A DNA stretch of 64,000 nucleotides from A07HB70 sp964512675 (GCA_964512675.1 CAZEJR010000006.1:43517-107516); one strand, 5' to 3'; numbered from the stretch's first letter, positions 34,244 to 42,830 are shown. Notes: generated by a model from the letters alone, not told the origin. Translations and numbers: made by a program.

Positions 34244-34813
34244 GTGCCCGACCGGAACGGTCTCGTCGCCGGCTGTGCGCTCCTCGCCGCCGGCAGGTTC
34301 GACGCCGCTCGGGTCGCGCTGGCGCGCGTGCCCGCAGACGACCCCGCAGAGCCTCACGTCGTCGGGCTGGTCGCCGCCACGGCGGCGTTCGCGGCGGCGG
34401 CGCGGGGCGACGAGGCCCGCGCCGGACGGCGTGCGGGCCGCGCTCGCCGTCGACTCGAGAGCGGGTCCGGGCCGGTCGAGACCGGCCCACTCCGGGCCGC
34501 GCTCGCCGCGCCCGACCCGACCACCCCGCCGCGGCTCCGCGTCGACGGCGAGCCGGTCGACCCCGACTCGCTGTCGCTCGGCGCGCTCGGCCGTGCGGCC
34601 CGGGCCGTCGCCGCGGCGAGTAGCCGCGACGAGTCGGTCGTCGCCGACGCGGTGCGGTACGCCCGTGCAGAGACCGCCGCGGGCCGGGGGCGGTTCGCGA
34701 CGCTCCTGACCGACGTCGTCGTCGGGCGAGAGACGGGGCTCGCGTACGGGCGTCTGCGGTCGCTGGTCGAGCGGCGGCGCGCGCGCGAACGAGACGTCGA
34801 CGGGCTGTTCTGA
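34244..34813 (+). CDS. Hypothetical protein, weakly DUF309-like
   Basis: About 189 residues from GTG 34244 (VPDRNGLVAGCALLAAGRFD). The helical N-terminal half, with AGRFDAARVAL followed by VVGLVAATAAFAAAARGDEA, recalls DUF309 proteins (AGRYHAAHDAWE). The family's hallmark HxxWE is missing, so this is only a suggestion. An in-frame GTG at 34202 overlapping the previous stop is an alternative start. Confidence 0.5.
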   Translation: MPDRNGLVAGCALLAAGRFDAARVALARVPADDPAEPHVVGLVAATAAFAAAARGDEARAGRRAGRARRRLESGSGPVETGPLRAALAAPDPTTPPRLRVDGEPVDPDSLSLGALGRAARAVAAASSRDESVVADAVRYARAETAAGRGRFATLLTDVVVGRETGLAYGRLRSLVERRRARERDVDGLF

Positions 34814-34834
34814 CGCCCGACGGGACGGCGACGG

Positions 34835-35620
34835 CTACGGCTTCGGTGTCCCGTCGAGGTGGTACTCCGCGGAGTCGTCCTGTGGGTGGTAGCCGAGCAC
34901 CTCACGGGCGCGCTTGATCGAGTAGTAGCGACGCTCGTTCGCGCTGATACCGTAGACGACCTCGAACCCGTAGTCTGCGCGAAGACAGCGGTCGAACAGG
35001 TGCGCGCAGTCGCGGTGTGAGAGCCACATCGCCTGGCCGCGCTCGTAGTTGCGCGGCGGATGCCCCTCGGTCAGGTTGCCGATCCGGACACAGACCACCG
35101 AGAGGTTCTCCGCGTCGTGGTAGTACCGGCCGAGCGCCTCGCCGGCGGCCTTCGAGACGCCGTAGAGGTTGCTCGGCCGCGGGAGCTCGGACCCGTCGAG
35201 GCGGAACTCGTCCTCGGGGCGGTAGATACCGGGCGTGAGGTCCGCCGTCTCGTAGGCTCCGACGGCGTGGTTCGAGGAGGCGAACGCGACCCGGTCGATA
35301 CCGGCGGCGGCGGCGGCGGCGAACACGGTCTGTGTGCCGTCGATGTTGTTCGTCACGACGCTGTCCCACGGCGCCTCCGGACGGGGATCGCCGGCGAGGT
35401 GGATCACCGCAGAGACGCCACTGATCGCGTCACGAACCGTCGCCTCGTCGGTCACGTCACCGATAACTCGTTCGGCGTCTGCGACGGCGTCGGGCAGGCG
35501 GTCGAGCCGGATCGACTCGCGGTCGAGCAGCCGCCAGTCGTGGTCGGCCCCGATCCCCTCCAGGATCGCCCGCCCGACGCGGCCGCCCGCTCCGGTGAGC
35601 AACACCGGGTCGTCGGTCAT
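34835..35620 (-). CDS. azf: NAD-dependent glucose-6-phosphate dehydrogenase (Azf-type extended SDR)
   Basis: A 261-residue extended SDR: Rossmann motif VLLTGAGGRVGRAILEG, HLAGDPRPEAPWDSV, catalytic Ser in FASSNHAVG, and Tyr-Lys in NLYGVSKAAGE. GNLTEGHPPRNYERGQAMWL and the rest closely follow the Haloferax volcanii Azf protein as I remember it. Azf opens the haloarchaeal oxidative pentose phosphate pathway and is unrelated to classical Zwf. Uronate dehydrogenases share this fold, so they are the main alternative. Convergent with the gene at 34.2-34.8 kb. Confidence 0.88.
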   Translation of the reverse strand: MTDDPVLLTGAGGRVGRAILEGIGADHDWRLLDRESIRLDRLPDAVADAERVIGDVTDEATVRDAISGVSAVIHLAGDPRPEAPWDSVVTNNIDGTQTVFAAAAAAGIDRVAFASSNHAVGAYETADLTPGIYRPEDEFRLDGSELPRPSNLYGVSKAAGEALGRYYHDAENLSVVCVRIGNLTEGHPPRNYERGQAMWLSHRDCAHLFDRCLRADYGFEVVYGISANERRYYSIKRAREVLGYHPQDDSAEYHLDGTPKP

Positions 35621-35712
35621 TCGTGTTCGTCCGTGTCGTGTGCGGTCGGGAGGATAAGTCGTCCGGGACGGGACGGCGCGGGCGCTAAGTGGCCGGCGGT
35701 CGTCCGGTGTGT

Positions 35713-36075
35713 ATGGACGACGACGGAGACGGGCCGCCGGCGACGGCTGCCGAACGGGCGTGTTTCGAGGCGGGGATCAAGTTCGGGTCGCTCTACCACC
35801 AGTTCGCCGGGACGCCGGTCAGCACGGCGAACGCGCGGAGCCTCGAGCGGGCGATGGCCGAGGCAATCGAGAACCAGCCGGCCTGCGAGTCGGTCTCGGT
35901 CGCCGTCGACGACGACGCGGTCGCGGCGGCGAGCGACCACGGCTACGCCGAGCTGACGGGCCGGCTGATGGAGGTCGAGATGCGGATCGACCACGAGGGC
36001 GTCGTCGTCGAGACGGCGATGGCCGTCGAGGACGGCTACCCACGGATGCGGGTCGAGTCCGTCGACCGGGCCTGA
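35713..36075 (+). CDS. mptD: Archaeal dihydroneopterin aldolase MptD
   Basis: A 120-residue protein starting at ATG 35713. ERACFEAGIKFGSLYHQFAG, then the helix ARSLERAMAEAIENQPAC and the C-terminal GYAELTGRLMEVEMRI match archaeal MptD. That enzyme cleaves 7,8-dihydroneopterin to 6-hydroxymethyl-7,8-dihydropterin in folate or tetrahydromethanopterin-type pterin synthesis. The conserved Glu in CFEAGIKFG and Tyr/His in SLYHQF are probably the active-site residues. No neighbouring pterin genes. Confidence 0.88.
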   Translation: MDDDGDGPPATAAERACFEAGIKFGSLYHQFAGTPVSTANARSLERAMAEAIENQPACESVSVAVDDDAVAAASDHGYAELTGRLMEVEMRIDHEGVVVETAMAVEDGYPRMRVESVDRA

Positions 36076-36089
36076 GGCGCCACAGCCGA

Positions 36090-36783
36090 ACGCACGCGTC
36101 GTCACACACCACCTCCGGCACGGGAAGGCCGGTGCCGCTGCGGTCGTCGGACTCGTCGGAGTGGCGTCGCTCGCCGTTCGCGTCATCGACGTGTACCGCG
36201 ACGCGTCGACGCCGGGCAGACCGGCGTGTTCTGCTGTCGTCGAGACCACGCCGCTCTCTCGCCCGCGGCTGTCGGCGCTGCCGCCCTGCTCCCGGCTGCG
36301 GACTGTGAGCCGACGTACGCGTGGACGATCGTGCGTATCGCCGTCGGTGTCGCGGCACTCGCCACGCTGGTCGCGTCGGTCCAGCGCGGGCTGTGCCGGT
36401 CGTGATCGCCGCCGACACGGTCGCAGGTGTCGCGCCGGGCGCACTGACCGCACAGCAGGAGCGTGCGACGGACGAGGCTGTCGCCGGGCGCACCCAGCTC
36501 CGGGGCCCCCGTTCGAGAACGTCCCGACCCCGACAGTCGACGTCCGCGTCGCGGACGACGGCCCGGGTCTGGACCACGGGCCGCGATCGCCGGGGCCACG
36601 GGCGAGACCGACCGGAAGACGCGCCACCTCGACGGCCTCGGGCTGTGGACGGTCCGGTGGGTGCTCCGGAACAGCGGCGGCGTCCTCCGGTTCGAGCCGA
36701 ACGAGTCCCGCGGCACGGTCGTGGTCCTGCGGGTGTCGCGTGCCAGAGTCACGGGCGACGCCGCGGCGCGGTCGACCGGCTGA
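36090..36783 (+). pseudogene. Decayed membrane histidine kinase with C-terminal ATPase remnants
   Basis: Hydrophobic pieces in different frames (TYAWTIVRIAVGVAALATLV near 36315-36380) precede two ATPase blocks. VDVRVADDGPGLDHG near 36535-36575 matches the G1 box of HATPase_c. HLDGLGLWTVRWVLRNSGGV, followed by ESRGTVVVLRV, matches the G2 region and end of the domain. They lie in different frames and the His-phosphorylation domain and N box are gone. A second broken sensor kinase, 5 kb from the first. Confidence 0.65.
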
Positions 36784-36841
36784 GCGTTTCACTTCCGCTC
36801 CCGGGTCGGGGTTTACCTCCTCGGAGCCCGAATACGAACGC

Positions 36842-37240
36842 ATGAGCCAGTCGACGCTTGGCGACGACGACCTGTTCGGCGAGGCCGCCGACGAACTTCG
36901 GAGCGACGTCGAGACACACCTCGAGGCCGCCCGGACGGAGCTCCCCGACGCCGACGCGGTGTGGGCGACGGAGGCCGACAACGTCCTCGGGGTGCTGAAC
37001 GGCCTCGCGGCGGCGCTCGACGTCGGCGAGGCGGAGGCGGAGCTCCGGCAGGCGAAGAAGTGGTTCTCGGTCGGCGAGCGCGCCGACGCCTTCGACGACG
37101 CTGAGGACCTCGCGGCGGCGATCGAGGCGGTCGACGAGACGCTGTCGCTCGTCGTCGAGGCCGGCGAACAGGTAAACGCGCTCACCGGGACGGTGCCGGA
37201 ACTCCGGTCGGCGCTCCAGGCCGACGAGGGCGGGGACTAG
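36842..37240 (+). CDS. Conserved haloarchaeal helical protein, DUF5790-like
   Basis: A 132-residue, very acidic, all-helical protein starting at ATG 36842 (MSQSTLGDDDLFGEAADELR). The pattern ADNVLGVLNGLAAAL, RQAKKWFSVGERADAF and VPELRSALQ matches a haloarchaeal family I recall as DUF5790, always of this length. Function unknown; helices may pair as a coiled coil. Its end overlaps the convergent creatininase-like gene by 4 bp. Confidence 0.8.
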   Translation: MSQSTLGDDDLFGEAADELRSDVETHLEAARTELPDADAVWATEADNVLGVLNGLAAALDVGEAEAELRQAKKWFSVGERADAFDDAEDLAAAIEAVDETLSLVVEAGEQVNALTGTVPELRSALQADEGGD

Positions 37241-37986
37241 CGCTCGCGCTCTCCGACCGCCGTCAGCACCTCGTCCAGCGCCGCCGCCGCCGCGTCGAGC
37301 AGCGCTGCCCCGAGCGCCGCCGACCCGGTCGTCGGGTCGCCGACGGCGCCGCTCGCGGTGAACTCGTCGCTGTCGTACGCGACGTTGACACCCGCGACCC
37401 ACTCGCCCCAGCCCGGCGCGCCGTCCTCACGTGCCGCCGCGGTCCGGTCTTCGCGGACGAGGTCGGCATGGGTGTGTCGCAGGAGCGCCGTCTCCAGCGC
37501 CCCGCCGTGGCCCATCGACACCTGCTCGTGGTCGGCGGCGGCGGCGGCGGCGTCTGTGTCGACCGAGTCGAACCAGGTGAACGGAACGGTGTACGGCCCG
37601 TCGCCACGGGTCGCCCGCGCCGTCGCCTCTCGCAGCGCGGCGACGTTGCCGCCGTGGCCGTTTACCACGACGACGTGGTCGACGCCGGCGCCGCGGCGCA
37701 GGCTCGCGAGGACGTCGCCGACGTACGCCCGGAGCGTGTCGGGCGTGACCCAGAGGGTCCCGTCGAACGCACGGTGTTCCTCCGCGACCCCGACCGGCAC
37801 CGGCGGTGCGACGAGCACCGCCTCGTCGTGACGTTCGGCCCCCGCCCGCGCCACGCTCTCGGCGTGGCGTGTGTCGGTCCCGAGCGGGGCGTGCGGGCCG
37901 TGCTGTTCCGTGCTCCCGACCGGGAGCACCGCGCGGTCGGCGTTCGCGTCGCGGACGTCGGTCCAGGTGGCGCGGGGCAGGTCCAT
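37237..37986 (-). CDS. Creatininase-family amidohydrolase
   Basis: A 249-residue metal-dependent hydrolase starting at ATG 37986. Metal-site motifs are LPVGSTEQHGPHAPLGTD, VVVNGHGGNVAALREA and MGHGGALETAL. In archaea, this family includes ArfB, the formylamide hydrolase acting after GTP cyclohydrolase III in riboflavin and F420 synthesis, which is the most attractive role here. Creatinine or other amide substrates cannot be excluded from sequence. Converges with the small helical protein gene. Confidence 0.85.
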   Translation of the reverse strand: MDLPRATWTDVRDANADRAVLPVGSTEQHGPHAPLGTDTRHAESVARAGAERHDEAVLVAPPVPVGVAEEHRAFDGTLWVTPDTLRAYVGDVLASLRRGAGVDHVVVVNGHGGNVAALREATARATRGDGPYTVPFTWFDSVDTDAAAAAADHEQVSMGHGGALETALLRHTHADLVREDRTAAAREDGAPGWGEWVAGVNVAYDSDEFTASGAVGDPTTGSAALGAALLDAAAAALDEVLTAVGERER

Positions 37987-38036
37987 GCCGGCGCGTGTGG
38001 CCGGCGGGTAATCAGAGTACGCCGGTCGCGGGGGCG

Positions 38037-40040
38037 TCAGTCGTCGCTCGCGCCCGGCGGCTCCGCCGCCGGCTCGTCGTCCGCGTCGGGGTCGGCCCGC
38101 CGTGCCCCGCGCTCGCGGCTGCGCTCGACGAACCGCTCTGGTAGGTCGTCGATCTCGCCGGCCTGGACGCCCCAGAGGTTCGCGTAGAGTCCGTCCTCGC
38201 CGAGCAGTTCGTCGTGGCTCCCGACCTCGACGACCTCGCCCTCGTCGAGGACGACGATACGGTCGGCGTCCCGCACGGTCGAGAGGCGGTGTGCGACGAC
38301 GAGTGTCGTCCGGTCGGCGGTCAGCCGGTCGAGCGAGCGCTGGATCAGCATCTCCGTCTCCGTGTCGACGTCGGAGGTGGCCTCGTCGAGGATCAGGATC
38401 TCCGGGTCGCGCAGAATCGCGCGTGCGATGGCGAGGCGCTGGCGCTGGCCCCCCGACAGCTTCACGCCGCGTTCGCCGACCATCGTGTCGTAGCCCTCCG
38501 GCAGGTTCCGGACGAAGCGGTGGGCCTCCGCGGCACGCGCGGCGGCCTCCACCGCCTCGTCGTCGGCGTCGAACCGCCCGTACGCGATGTTCTCGCGGAC
38601 GGTGCCGTAGAACATGAACGTCTCCTGGCTGACGTAGCCGGTCGCGCTCCGGAGGCTCCGGACGGTGACGTCCCGGACGTCCTGTCCGTCGATCCGGATC
38701 TGTCCCTCGTCGACGTCGTACATCCGGAGGAGGAGTTTCAGCGCCGTCGACTTTCCCGCGCCGGTCGGACCGACGAGCGCGACCGTCTCGCCGCCCGCGG
38801 CGTCGAACGAGACGTCCCGCAGCGTCGGCTCGTCGTCCTCCGCGTAGCCGAAGGTGACGCCGTCGTAGTCGACGCGCGCCTCCTCGACGACCAGGTCGGC
38901 GGCGTCGGCGTCCGACTCCAGTCGCCCGACCTCGTCCATGAGGCCGAACACCCGCTCGGCGGAGGCACGGGCGCGCTGGTAGGTGTTGACGATCTGGCCG
39001 AACTGCGCGAGCGGCCAGATGAACCGCTGTGTGTAGAGCACGAACGTGACGAAGACGCCGGGCGAGAGCTCGCCGGTCATGAACGGTAGCGGCGGCTGTC
39101 CCCGGAGCACCCACGCCCCGCCGATGACGAAGGTGGCCGCGAAGCCGACACCGGCGAGGATCCGGAGCGCCGGAAAGAACGTGATGCGCGTGCGGATAGC
39201 GTCCCAGTTGGCGTCGAAGTAGCCCTGCGAGACGTCGTCGACCCGGTCGGACTCGTAGGGCTCGGTGTTCGAGGACTTGATCACCGCGATGCCGCCGAGG
39301 TTGTTCTCCAGCCGGGAGTTGACCGTTCCGACGGACGACCGGACCTCGGCGTACTTCGGCTGGATCGTGCGGACGAACAGGTAGGTAAAGCCCGCGATCA
39401 CGGGGACGGGCAGGAGCGCGACGACCGCCAGCGACGGGTTGAGCCAGACCAGCAGCGCGGCGATACCGACGACCATCAGCGCCAGCCGCGACGCGGTGTT
39501 CATGCCGTCGTTCAGAAACTGTTCCAGCCGGTTGACGTCGTTCGAGAGCACCGACATCAGCTCGCCGGTCTGCTTGTCCTCGAAGAAGGCCATGTCCAGC
39601 CGCTGCATGTGGTCGTAGGTGTCGGTCCGCACGTCGTGCTGGACGTTCTGTGCGAAGGCGTTCCAGCCCCAGTTGCGGACGTAGTGAAACGCCGCCCCGA
39701 GGCCGAACGAGCCGGCGACGAGGGCGACGACGAACGCGAACTGTGCCTCGCCGCCGACGAAGCCGAGAAACGTCGCCTCGGGGCCGTTCGGCACCAGTCC
39801 GTCGGGGACGAGCGGGAGGTCCAGGGGACGGGTGTTCAGGAAGATTGCGTCGACGGCGAGCCCGAGGAGGAGCGGCGGGAGGAGGTCGAGCACGCGGGCG
39901 GCGACACTGGCCAGTATCCCCACGACGAACTCGACGCCGTAGGGGCGTCCGTACTCGCCGAACAGTCGACGCATCGGGCTGACCGCGCGCTCGCGCTGCT
40001 CCTCGAACGGGTCGTCCTCGTCCGGTACGCCGATATCCAC
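38037..40040 (-). CDS. ABC exporter, fused membrane and ATPase domains
   Basis: A 667-residue half-transporter of the MsbA/lipid-drug type. Six TM helices span about residues 35-360. The ATPase follows with Walker A VGPTGAGKST, Q loop SQETFMFYG, signature KLSGGQRQRLAIARA, Walker B ILILDEATSDVDTET and the His switch in VVAHRLS. The last 40 residues are polar and acidic (DPDADDEPAAEPPG). It would act as a homodimer exporting lipids, drugs or small peptides. Followed by a lone DUF192 gene; no dedicated partner is seen. Confidence 0.93.
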   Translation of the reverse strand: MDIGVPDEDDPFEEQRERAVSPMRRLFGEYGRPYGVEFVVGILASVAARVLDLLPPLLLGLAVDAIFLNTRPLDLPLVPDGLVPNGPEATFLGFVGGEAQFAFVVALVAGSFGLGAAFHYVRNWGWNAFAQNVQHDVRTDTYDHMQRLDMAFFEDKQTGELMSVLSNDVNRLEQFLNDGMNTASRLALMVVGIAALLVWLNPSLAVVALLPVPVIAGFTYLFVRTIQPKYAEVRSSVGTVNSRLENNLGGIAVIKSSNTEPYESDRVDDVSQGYFDANWDAIRTRITFFPALRILAGVGFAATFVIGGAWVLRGQPPLPFMTGELSPGVFVTFVLYTQRFIWPLAQFGQIVNTYQRARASAERVFGLMDEVGRLESDADAADLVVEEARVDYDGVTFGYAEDDEPTLRDVSFDAAGGETVALVGPTGAGKSTALKLLLRMYDVDEGQIRIDGQDVRDVTVRSLRSATGYVSQETFMFYGTVRENIAYGRFDADDEAVEAAARAAEAHRFVRNLPEGYDTMVGERGVKLSGGQRQRLAIARAILRDPEILILDEATSDVDTETEMLIQRSLDRLTADRTTLVVAHRLSTVRDADRIVVLDEGEVVEVGSHDELLGEDGLYANLWGVQAGEIDDLPERFVERSRERGARRADPDADDEPAAEPPGASDD

Positions 40041-40094
40041 TACCGATCAGAGCGGCTGCGCGGTCAAAAGGGTTGGCGAGCGTCGGTCACACGT

Positions 40095-40649
40095 CTAGCG
40101 GTAGCGTTCCGGAATCCGGACCTGGTCGCCCGCGTCGACCCCGGTGCGGTTCGTGTAGCCGAAGGGCACCTCGAGGACGTACCGGGCGTAGCCGCGGTAC
40201 CGCGTCAGGTCGCCGCCGCCCGTCCCGTCGGACGGGAGCGGCGCGTGGTGGATCCGCGTCACCGTCCCGTTGCCGGCGACGAAGACGATGTCGAGCGGGT
40301 AGCGCATCTCGCGCATCACGTAGGCGTGGGTGTCCTCGTCCCCGTGGACGAACAGGAGCCCCTCGCCGTCGTCCAGCGGCGCCGTCCCGCTCAGTCCCTC
40401 GTAGCGCTCGACCTGCGTGTCGGCGACGGCGACCCGCACGGTCGCCCGTTCGGTGCCGTTCGGCGCGCGAATCGTCACGCTCGTGGTCGGCTCGACGACG
40501 CTGAGGTCCCCGGCTGCCGTCGCCGTGGTCGCCGGCGCGGTCGGGCCGTCGTCGAGGTCGACCACGCCGACGGCGAGTGCGCCGCCGCCCCCCACCGCGA
40601 CGAGGAGGGCGGCGACGCCGGCGAGGACGGCGAGCGACTGGCGCTCCAC
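40095..40649 (-). CDS. DUF192 protein with N-terminal membrane anchor
   Basis: A 184-residue protein. An N-terminal helix (LAVLAGVAALLVAVGGGGAL) serves as an anchor or uncleaved signal. The DUF192 domain (about 65-180) contains RYEGLSGTAPLDDGEGLLF, MREMRYPLDIVFV and the ending YVLEVPFGYTNRTGV. DUF192 is a small beta barrel of unknown activity, usually exported. No operon partner. Confidence 0.85.
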   Translation of the reverse strand: MERQSLAVLAGVAALLVAVGGGGALAVGVVDLDDGPTAPATTATAAGDLSVVEPTTSVTIRAPNGTERATVRVAVADTQVERYEGLSGTAPLDDGEGLLFVHGDEDTHAYVMREMRYPLDIVFVAGNGTVTRIHHAPLPSDGTGGGDLTRYRGYARYVLEVPFGYTNRTGVDAGDQVRIPERYR

Positions 40650-40735
40650 GCCCGCCGGTCGCAGCCGGCGCGCCTAAGCCTTGTGCGGCGGTCGGAGGGA
40701 AACGGTTATTCGACGGGCGCGTCGTCTCCCGTCGA

Positions 40736-40809
40736 GGGCTCGTGGTCTAGCTGGTCATGACGCGGCCTTTACAAGGCCGAGATCGGTGGTTCGAATCCGC
40801 CCGAGCCCA
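40736..40809 (+). tRNA. tRNA-Val (TAC)
   Basis: A 74-nt cloverleaf: acceptor GGGCTCG/CGAGCCC, discriminator A, anticodon stem CGGCC/GGCCG with loop TTTACAA, anticodon TAC, and T arm GGTTCGAATCC. No intron and no encoded CCA. Its 3' 23 nt are the start of a 69-bp sequence that is repeated perfectly 114 bp downstream. Confidence 0.96.
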
Positions 40810-40855
40810 GTGAGAACCGCCGAGCGTCAGCGAGGCCTGTTCGAGGACCGAGGGC
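40787..40855. repeat. 69-bp direct repeat, copy 1 (includes tRNA-Val 3' end)
   Basis: Begins TGGTTCGAATCCGCCCGAGC inside tRNA-Val and continues 46 bp past its end, to CGAGGGC at 40855. It is identical to 40901-40969. The duplication of a tRNA 3' end together with flanking DNA is the footprint left by tRNA-targeted integrative elements. Confidence 0.93.
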
Positions 40856-40900
40856 GATTCGAATCAGGGAGTGAAGCAACCCTCGTGAGCGGAACGATCG

Positions 40901-40969
40901 TGGTTCGAATCCGCCCGAGCCCAGTGAGAACCGCCGAGCGTCAGCGAGGCCTGTTCGAGGACCGAGGGC
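40901..40969. repeat. 69-bp direct repeat, copy 2
   Basis: Perfect copy of 40787-40855, separated from it by 45 bp. It carries the 3' 23 nt of tRNA-Val without the rest of the gene, so it is not a second tRNA. GATCG precedes both copies (with one extra G before copy 1). Confidence 0.93.
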
Positions 40970-41090
40970 CCGGACCCGTCGAGTTCTGCGACGAGTCACG
41001 GACCACGACCGACGAGCGGCCCGACCGACGTCCACACCGGCCGACGGAGGGCGTCGCCGGCGGCCCGCGGCCACAGGTGGTCGTCTTCGG

Positions 41091-41687
41091 TCAGTGGTCG
41101 GATCGGTCGACACCGTCGTCTGCGTCGCACGGCGGAATCGCGCAGGCCGAACAGCCGTCACAGGGGGCGTGGTCGAAGTCGAGCCCGGGACACTCCGGGA
41201 ACGACCCGCGCTCCGGACAGCCCTCGCAGTCGTCGAACGCGGTCGCGGCCTTGTAGCCGACGTACGCCGCGAGACTGCCCCCGACGAGGACGAGCGTCCG
41301 CAGGCGGTCGGCGGGGCGGACGACGAGCGGCAGAACGCCGACGGCGAGGCCGGCGGCGAGGAGGACCTTGCCCGCGAGTCGGGTCCGGACCGACCGCGGT
41401 CCGGGGAGCGCCTTCGAGACGACCAGCGGTGCGGCGAGAGCGGCAGCGACGGCGTACAGGCCAGCCGTCGAGAGCCCGAACAGCGGGAGTCCGGGGACCA
41501 GCAGCCGGAGCACGAGGAGCGCGGCGAGCGTCACGCCGCCGACGGGGTAGACGGTGACACAGCCGAGACAGAGGTCGTACCCCCGGAGGGTCAGGGTGTG
41601 GTGGTCGTAGAACCGGCAGCGCGGGTGGTGCGACAGCAGGAATGGGTTCTCTCGGACGAGACGGACGACCCGGTCGAGCGACGACAC
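41091..41687 (-). CDS. DUF2085-like membrane protein with a cysteine-rich tail
   Basis: A 198-residue protein from GTG 41687 (VSSLDRVVRLVRENPFLLSH). RFYDHHTLTLRGYDLCLGC resembles the DUF2085 motif where His and CxxC-like cysteines precede the helices. Four TM segments follow (about 43-62, 66-84, 96-112 and 115-132). The C-terminal tail has about eight Cys (FDDCEGCPERG, then CDGCSACAIPPC), suggesting metal binding. It follows a zinc-ribbon membrane protein with a 4-bp gap, so they are probably co-expressed. Confidence 0.7.
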   Translation of the reverse strand: MSSLDRVVRLVRENPFLLSHHPRCRFYDHHTLTLRGYDLCLGCVTVYPVGGVTLAALLVLRLLVPGLPLFGLSTAGLYAVAAALAAPLVVSKALPGPRSVRTRLAGKVLLAAGLAVGVLPLVVRPADRLRTLVLVGGSLAAYVGYKAATAFDDCEGCPERGSFPECPGLDFDHAPCDGCSACAIPPCDADDGVDRSDH

Positions 41688-41691
41688 GGCC

Positions 41692-41904
41692 TCAGGCGGC
41701 GCTGTCGTCGCGCCGGTGTGCGTCAAGATCCTCCGTACAGTTCGGACACACACTCGCGTTCGTGTCTGCCGTCTCGCGGCAGGAGGGACAGACAACCTTC
41801 TCCGCCTTGTTGGCGACGTAGTAGTACACGCCTGCCGGGAGACAGAAGAGCAGGAGGATGACGAGGATTGCGGTATCGCCGTCGAACTCGGACTCTGTCT
41901 GCAT
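41692..41904 (-). CDS. Small membrane-anchored zinc-ribbon protein
   Basis: A 70-residue protein from ATG 41904: a short acidic head (MQTESEFDGDT), one TM helix (AILVILLLFCLPAGVYYYVA), then a zinc ribbon with CPSC and CPNC. An in-frame ATG at 41919 would add five residues. Function unknown. Likely in operon with the Cys-rich membrane protein downstream. Confidence 0.75.
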   Translation of the reverse strand: MQTESEFDGDTAILVILLLFCLPAGVYYYVANKAEKVVCPSCRETADTNASVCPNCTEDLDAHRRDDSAA

Positions 41905-41992
41905 CGGTACGCTCTCCACAGAGACGACACTTAGTGGTTCCCCCGCACCGTTTCGTAACGCTCTTATCCGGCTTCGGCGTCACTTCGGGCGC

Positions 41993-42066
41993 GCCGCCTT
42001 AGCTCAGACTGGGAGAGCACTCGACTGAAGATCGAGCTGTCCCCCGTTCAAATCGGGGAGGCGGCA
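41993..42066 (+). tRNA. tRNA-Phe (GAA)
   Basis: A 74-nt cloverleaf: acceptor GCCGCCT/AGGCGGC, discriminator A, anticodon stem CTCGA/TCGAG with loop CTGAAGA, anticodon GAA, T arm CGTTCAAATCG. No intron, no encoded CCA. Its 3' 31 nt (42034-42064) are duplicated exactly 1400 bp downstream, marking it as an integration target. Confidence 0.96.
42034..42064. repeat. att repeat within tRNA-Phe
   Basis: GAGCTGTCCCCCGTTCAAAT and the following 11 bases to GGCGG form the 3' part of tRNA-Phe from the anticodon stem onwards. Identical to 43434-43464. Confidence 0.95.
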
Positions 42067-42089
42067 TTTTCCCTGCGAACGTAGTGAGC

Positions 42090-42302
42090 AGTGAAGACGT
42101 CCCTGGCCGCGATCTGAACTAGACGAGTCGTGGACAGCATAGTGAGCACGTCCAGGACGACGCGGGATTGCGTGCGCGAACTGTCGAAAGTGTCCAGGGT
42201 AGTTTCGACCCCGTAGACAGTATGCGCTCAGTTCGTCGGTTTCCTTTCGACAGATGTGGCATACGTCTCCACCGGACCGGGTGCCACGATCGGAGTTTAT
42301 AC
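42090..42302 (-). pseudogene. Possible remnant of a zinc-finger protein inside the integrated element
   Basis: The minus strand reads GGDVCHICRKETDELSAYC, a CxxC and a following Cys in a zinc-ribbon-like context, then a low-quality tail. No start codon with a plausible upstream site is seen and the second half looks out of frame. A weak call based only on the cysteine pattern. Confidence 0.3.
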
Positions 42303-42812
42303 TCAGAGGCCAAGCGCGAACGTAGCTACGATACCGAGCAAACTGCCGCCGAACAGCACTGCACCAACAACAATCATAGCGGTATTCCGGAGCGTGTTCG
42401 TCTCGGCTTCCAGAAAGGCCTCTCCGGGTTCCTCGGGGTTGACGTAGGCAGTTACCTGCTGTCCCGATTCGTATCCGTCGAGCCACTTCTCTGCGCCGCG
42501 CTTTCCCTCGTAGCCGCCGCGGTTGACGTTATCCACGGGTGGGTATTTGTTCGAGGACTCGTACTCCTCTCCCTCGAACGTATACTCGAAGGTGAGCTTC
42601 GGGACGTAGTCGTAGTCGACGCCCGCTTCGCCAATCGACTCGTCGTGGTCTCGACTGCTCGACACCTCCGCGGTCGTGATTACTGCGGTGACTTCCGTTG
42701 CCTCCGACAACGCGCCGCGTTGTGACTGGCGTGCCTTCCAGCCGTTCCATCCGAATATCGCCCCCAATCCAGCCGTGACGACGGTGCCTGCGATGGTCTC
42801 GATCGCAACCAT
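42303..42812 (-). CDS. DUF3592-domain membrane protein
   Basis: A 169-residue protein starting at ATG 42812. It has an N-terminal TM helix (about 5-22), an extracytoplasmic beta domain with the DUF3592 pattern (TFEYTFEGEEYESSNKYPP, then GQQVTAYVNPEEPGEAFLE), and a C-terminal TM helix (about 146-166). It is the only intact gene in the tRNA-Phe element, with base composition less GC-rich than its surroundings. Function unknown; DUF3592 proteins are frequent on plasmids and islands. Confidence 0.85.
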   Translation of the reverse strand: MVAIETIAGTVVTAGLGAIFGWNGWKARQSQRGALSEATEVTAVITTAEVSSSRDHDESIGEAGVDYDYVPKLTFEYTFEGEEYESSNKYPPVDNVNRGGYEGKRGAEKWLDGYESGQQVTAYVNPEEPGEAFLEAETNTLRNTAMIVVGAVLFGGSLLGIVATFALGL

Positions 42813-42830
42813 TGGCCGTCGTATAGGTGT

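Noticed and set aside
40901..40969. Second tRNA-Val gene
   Set aside because: Only the 3' 23 nt of the tRNA are present; there is no anticodon arm or 5' acceptor strand.
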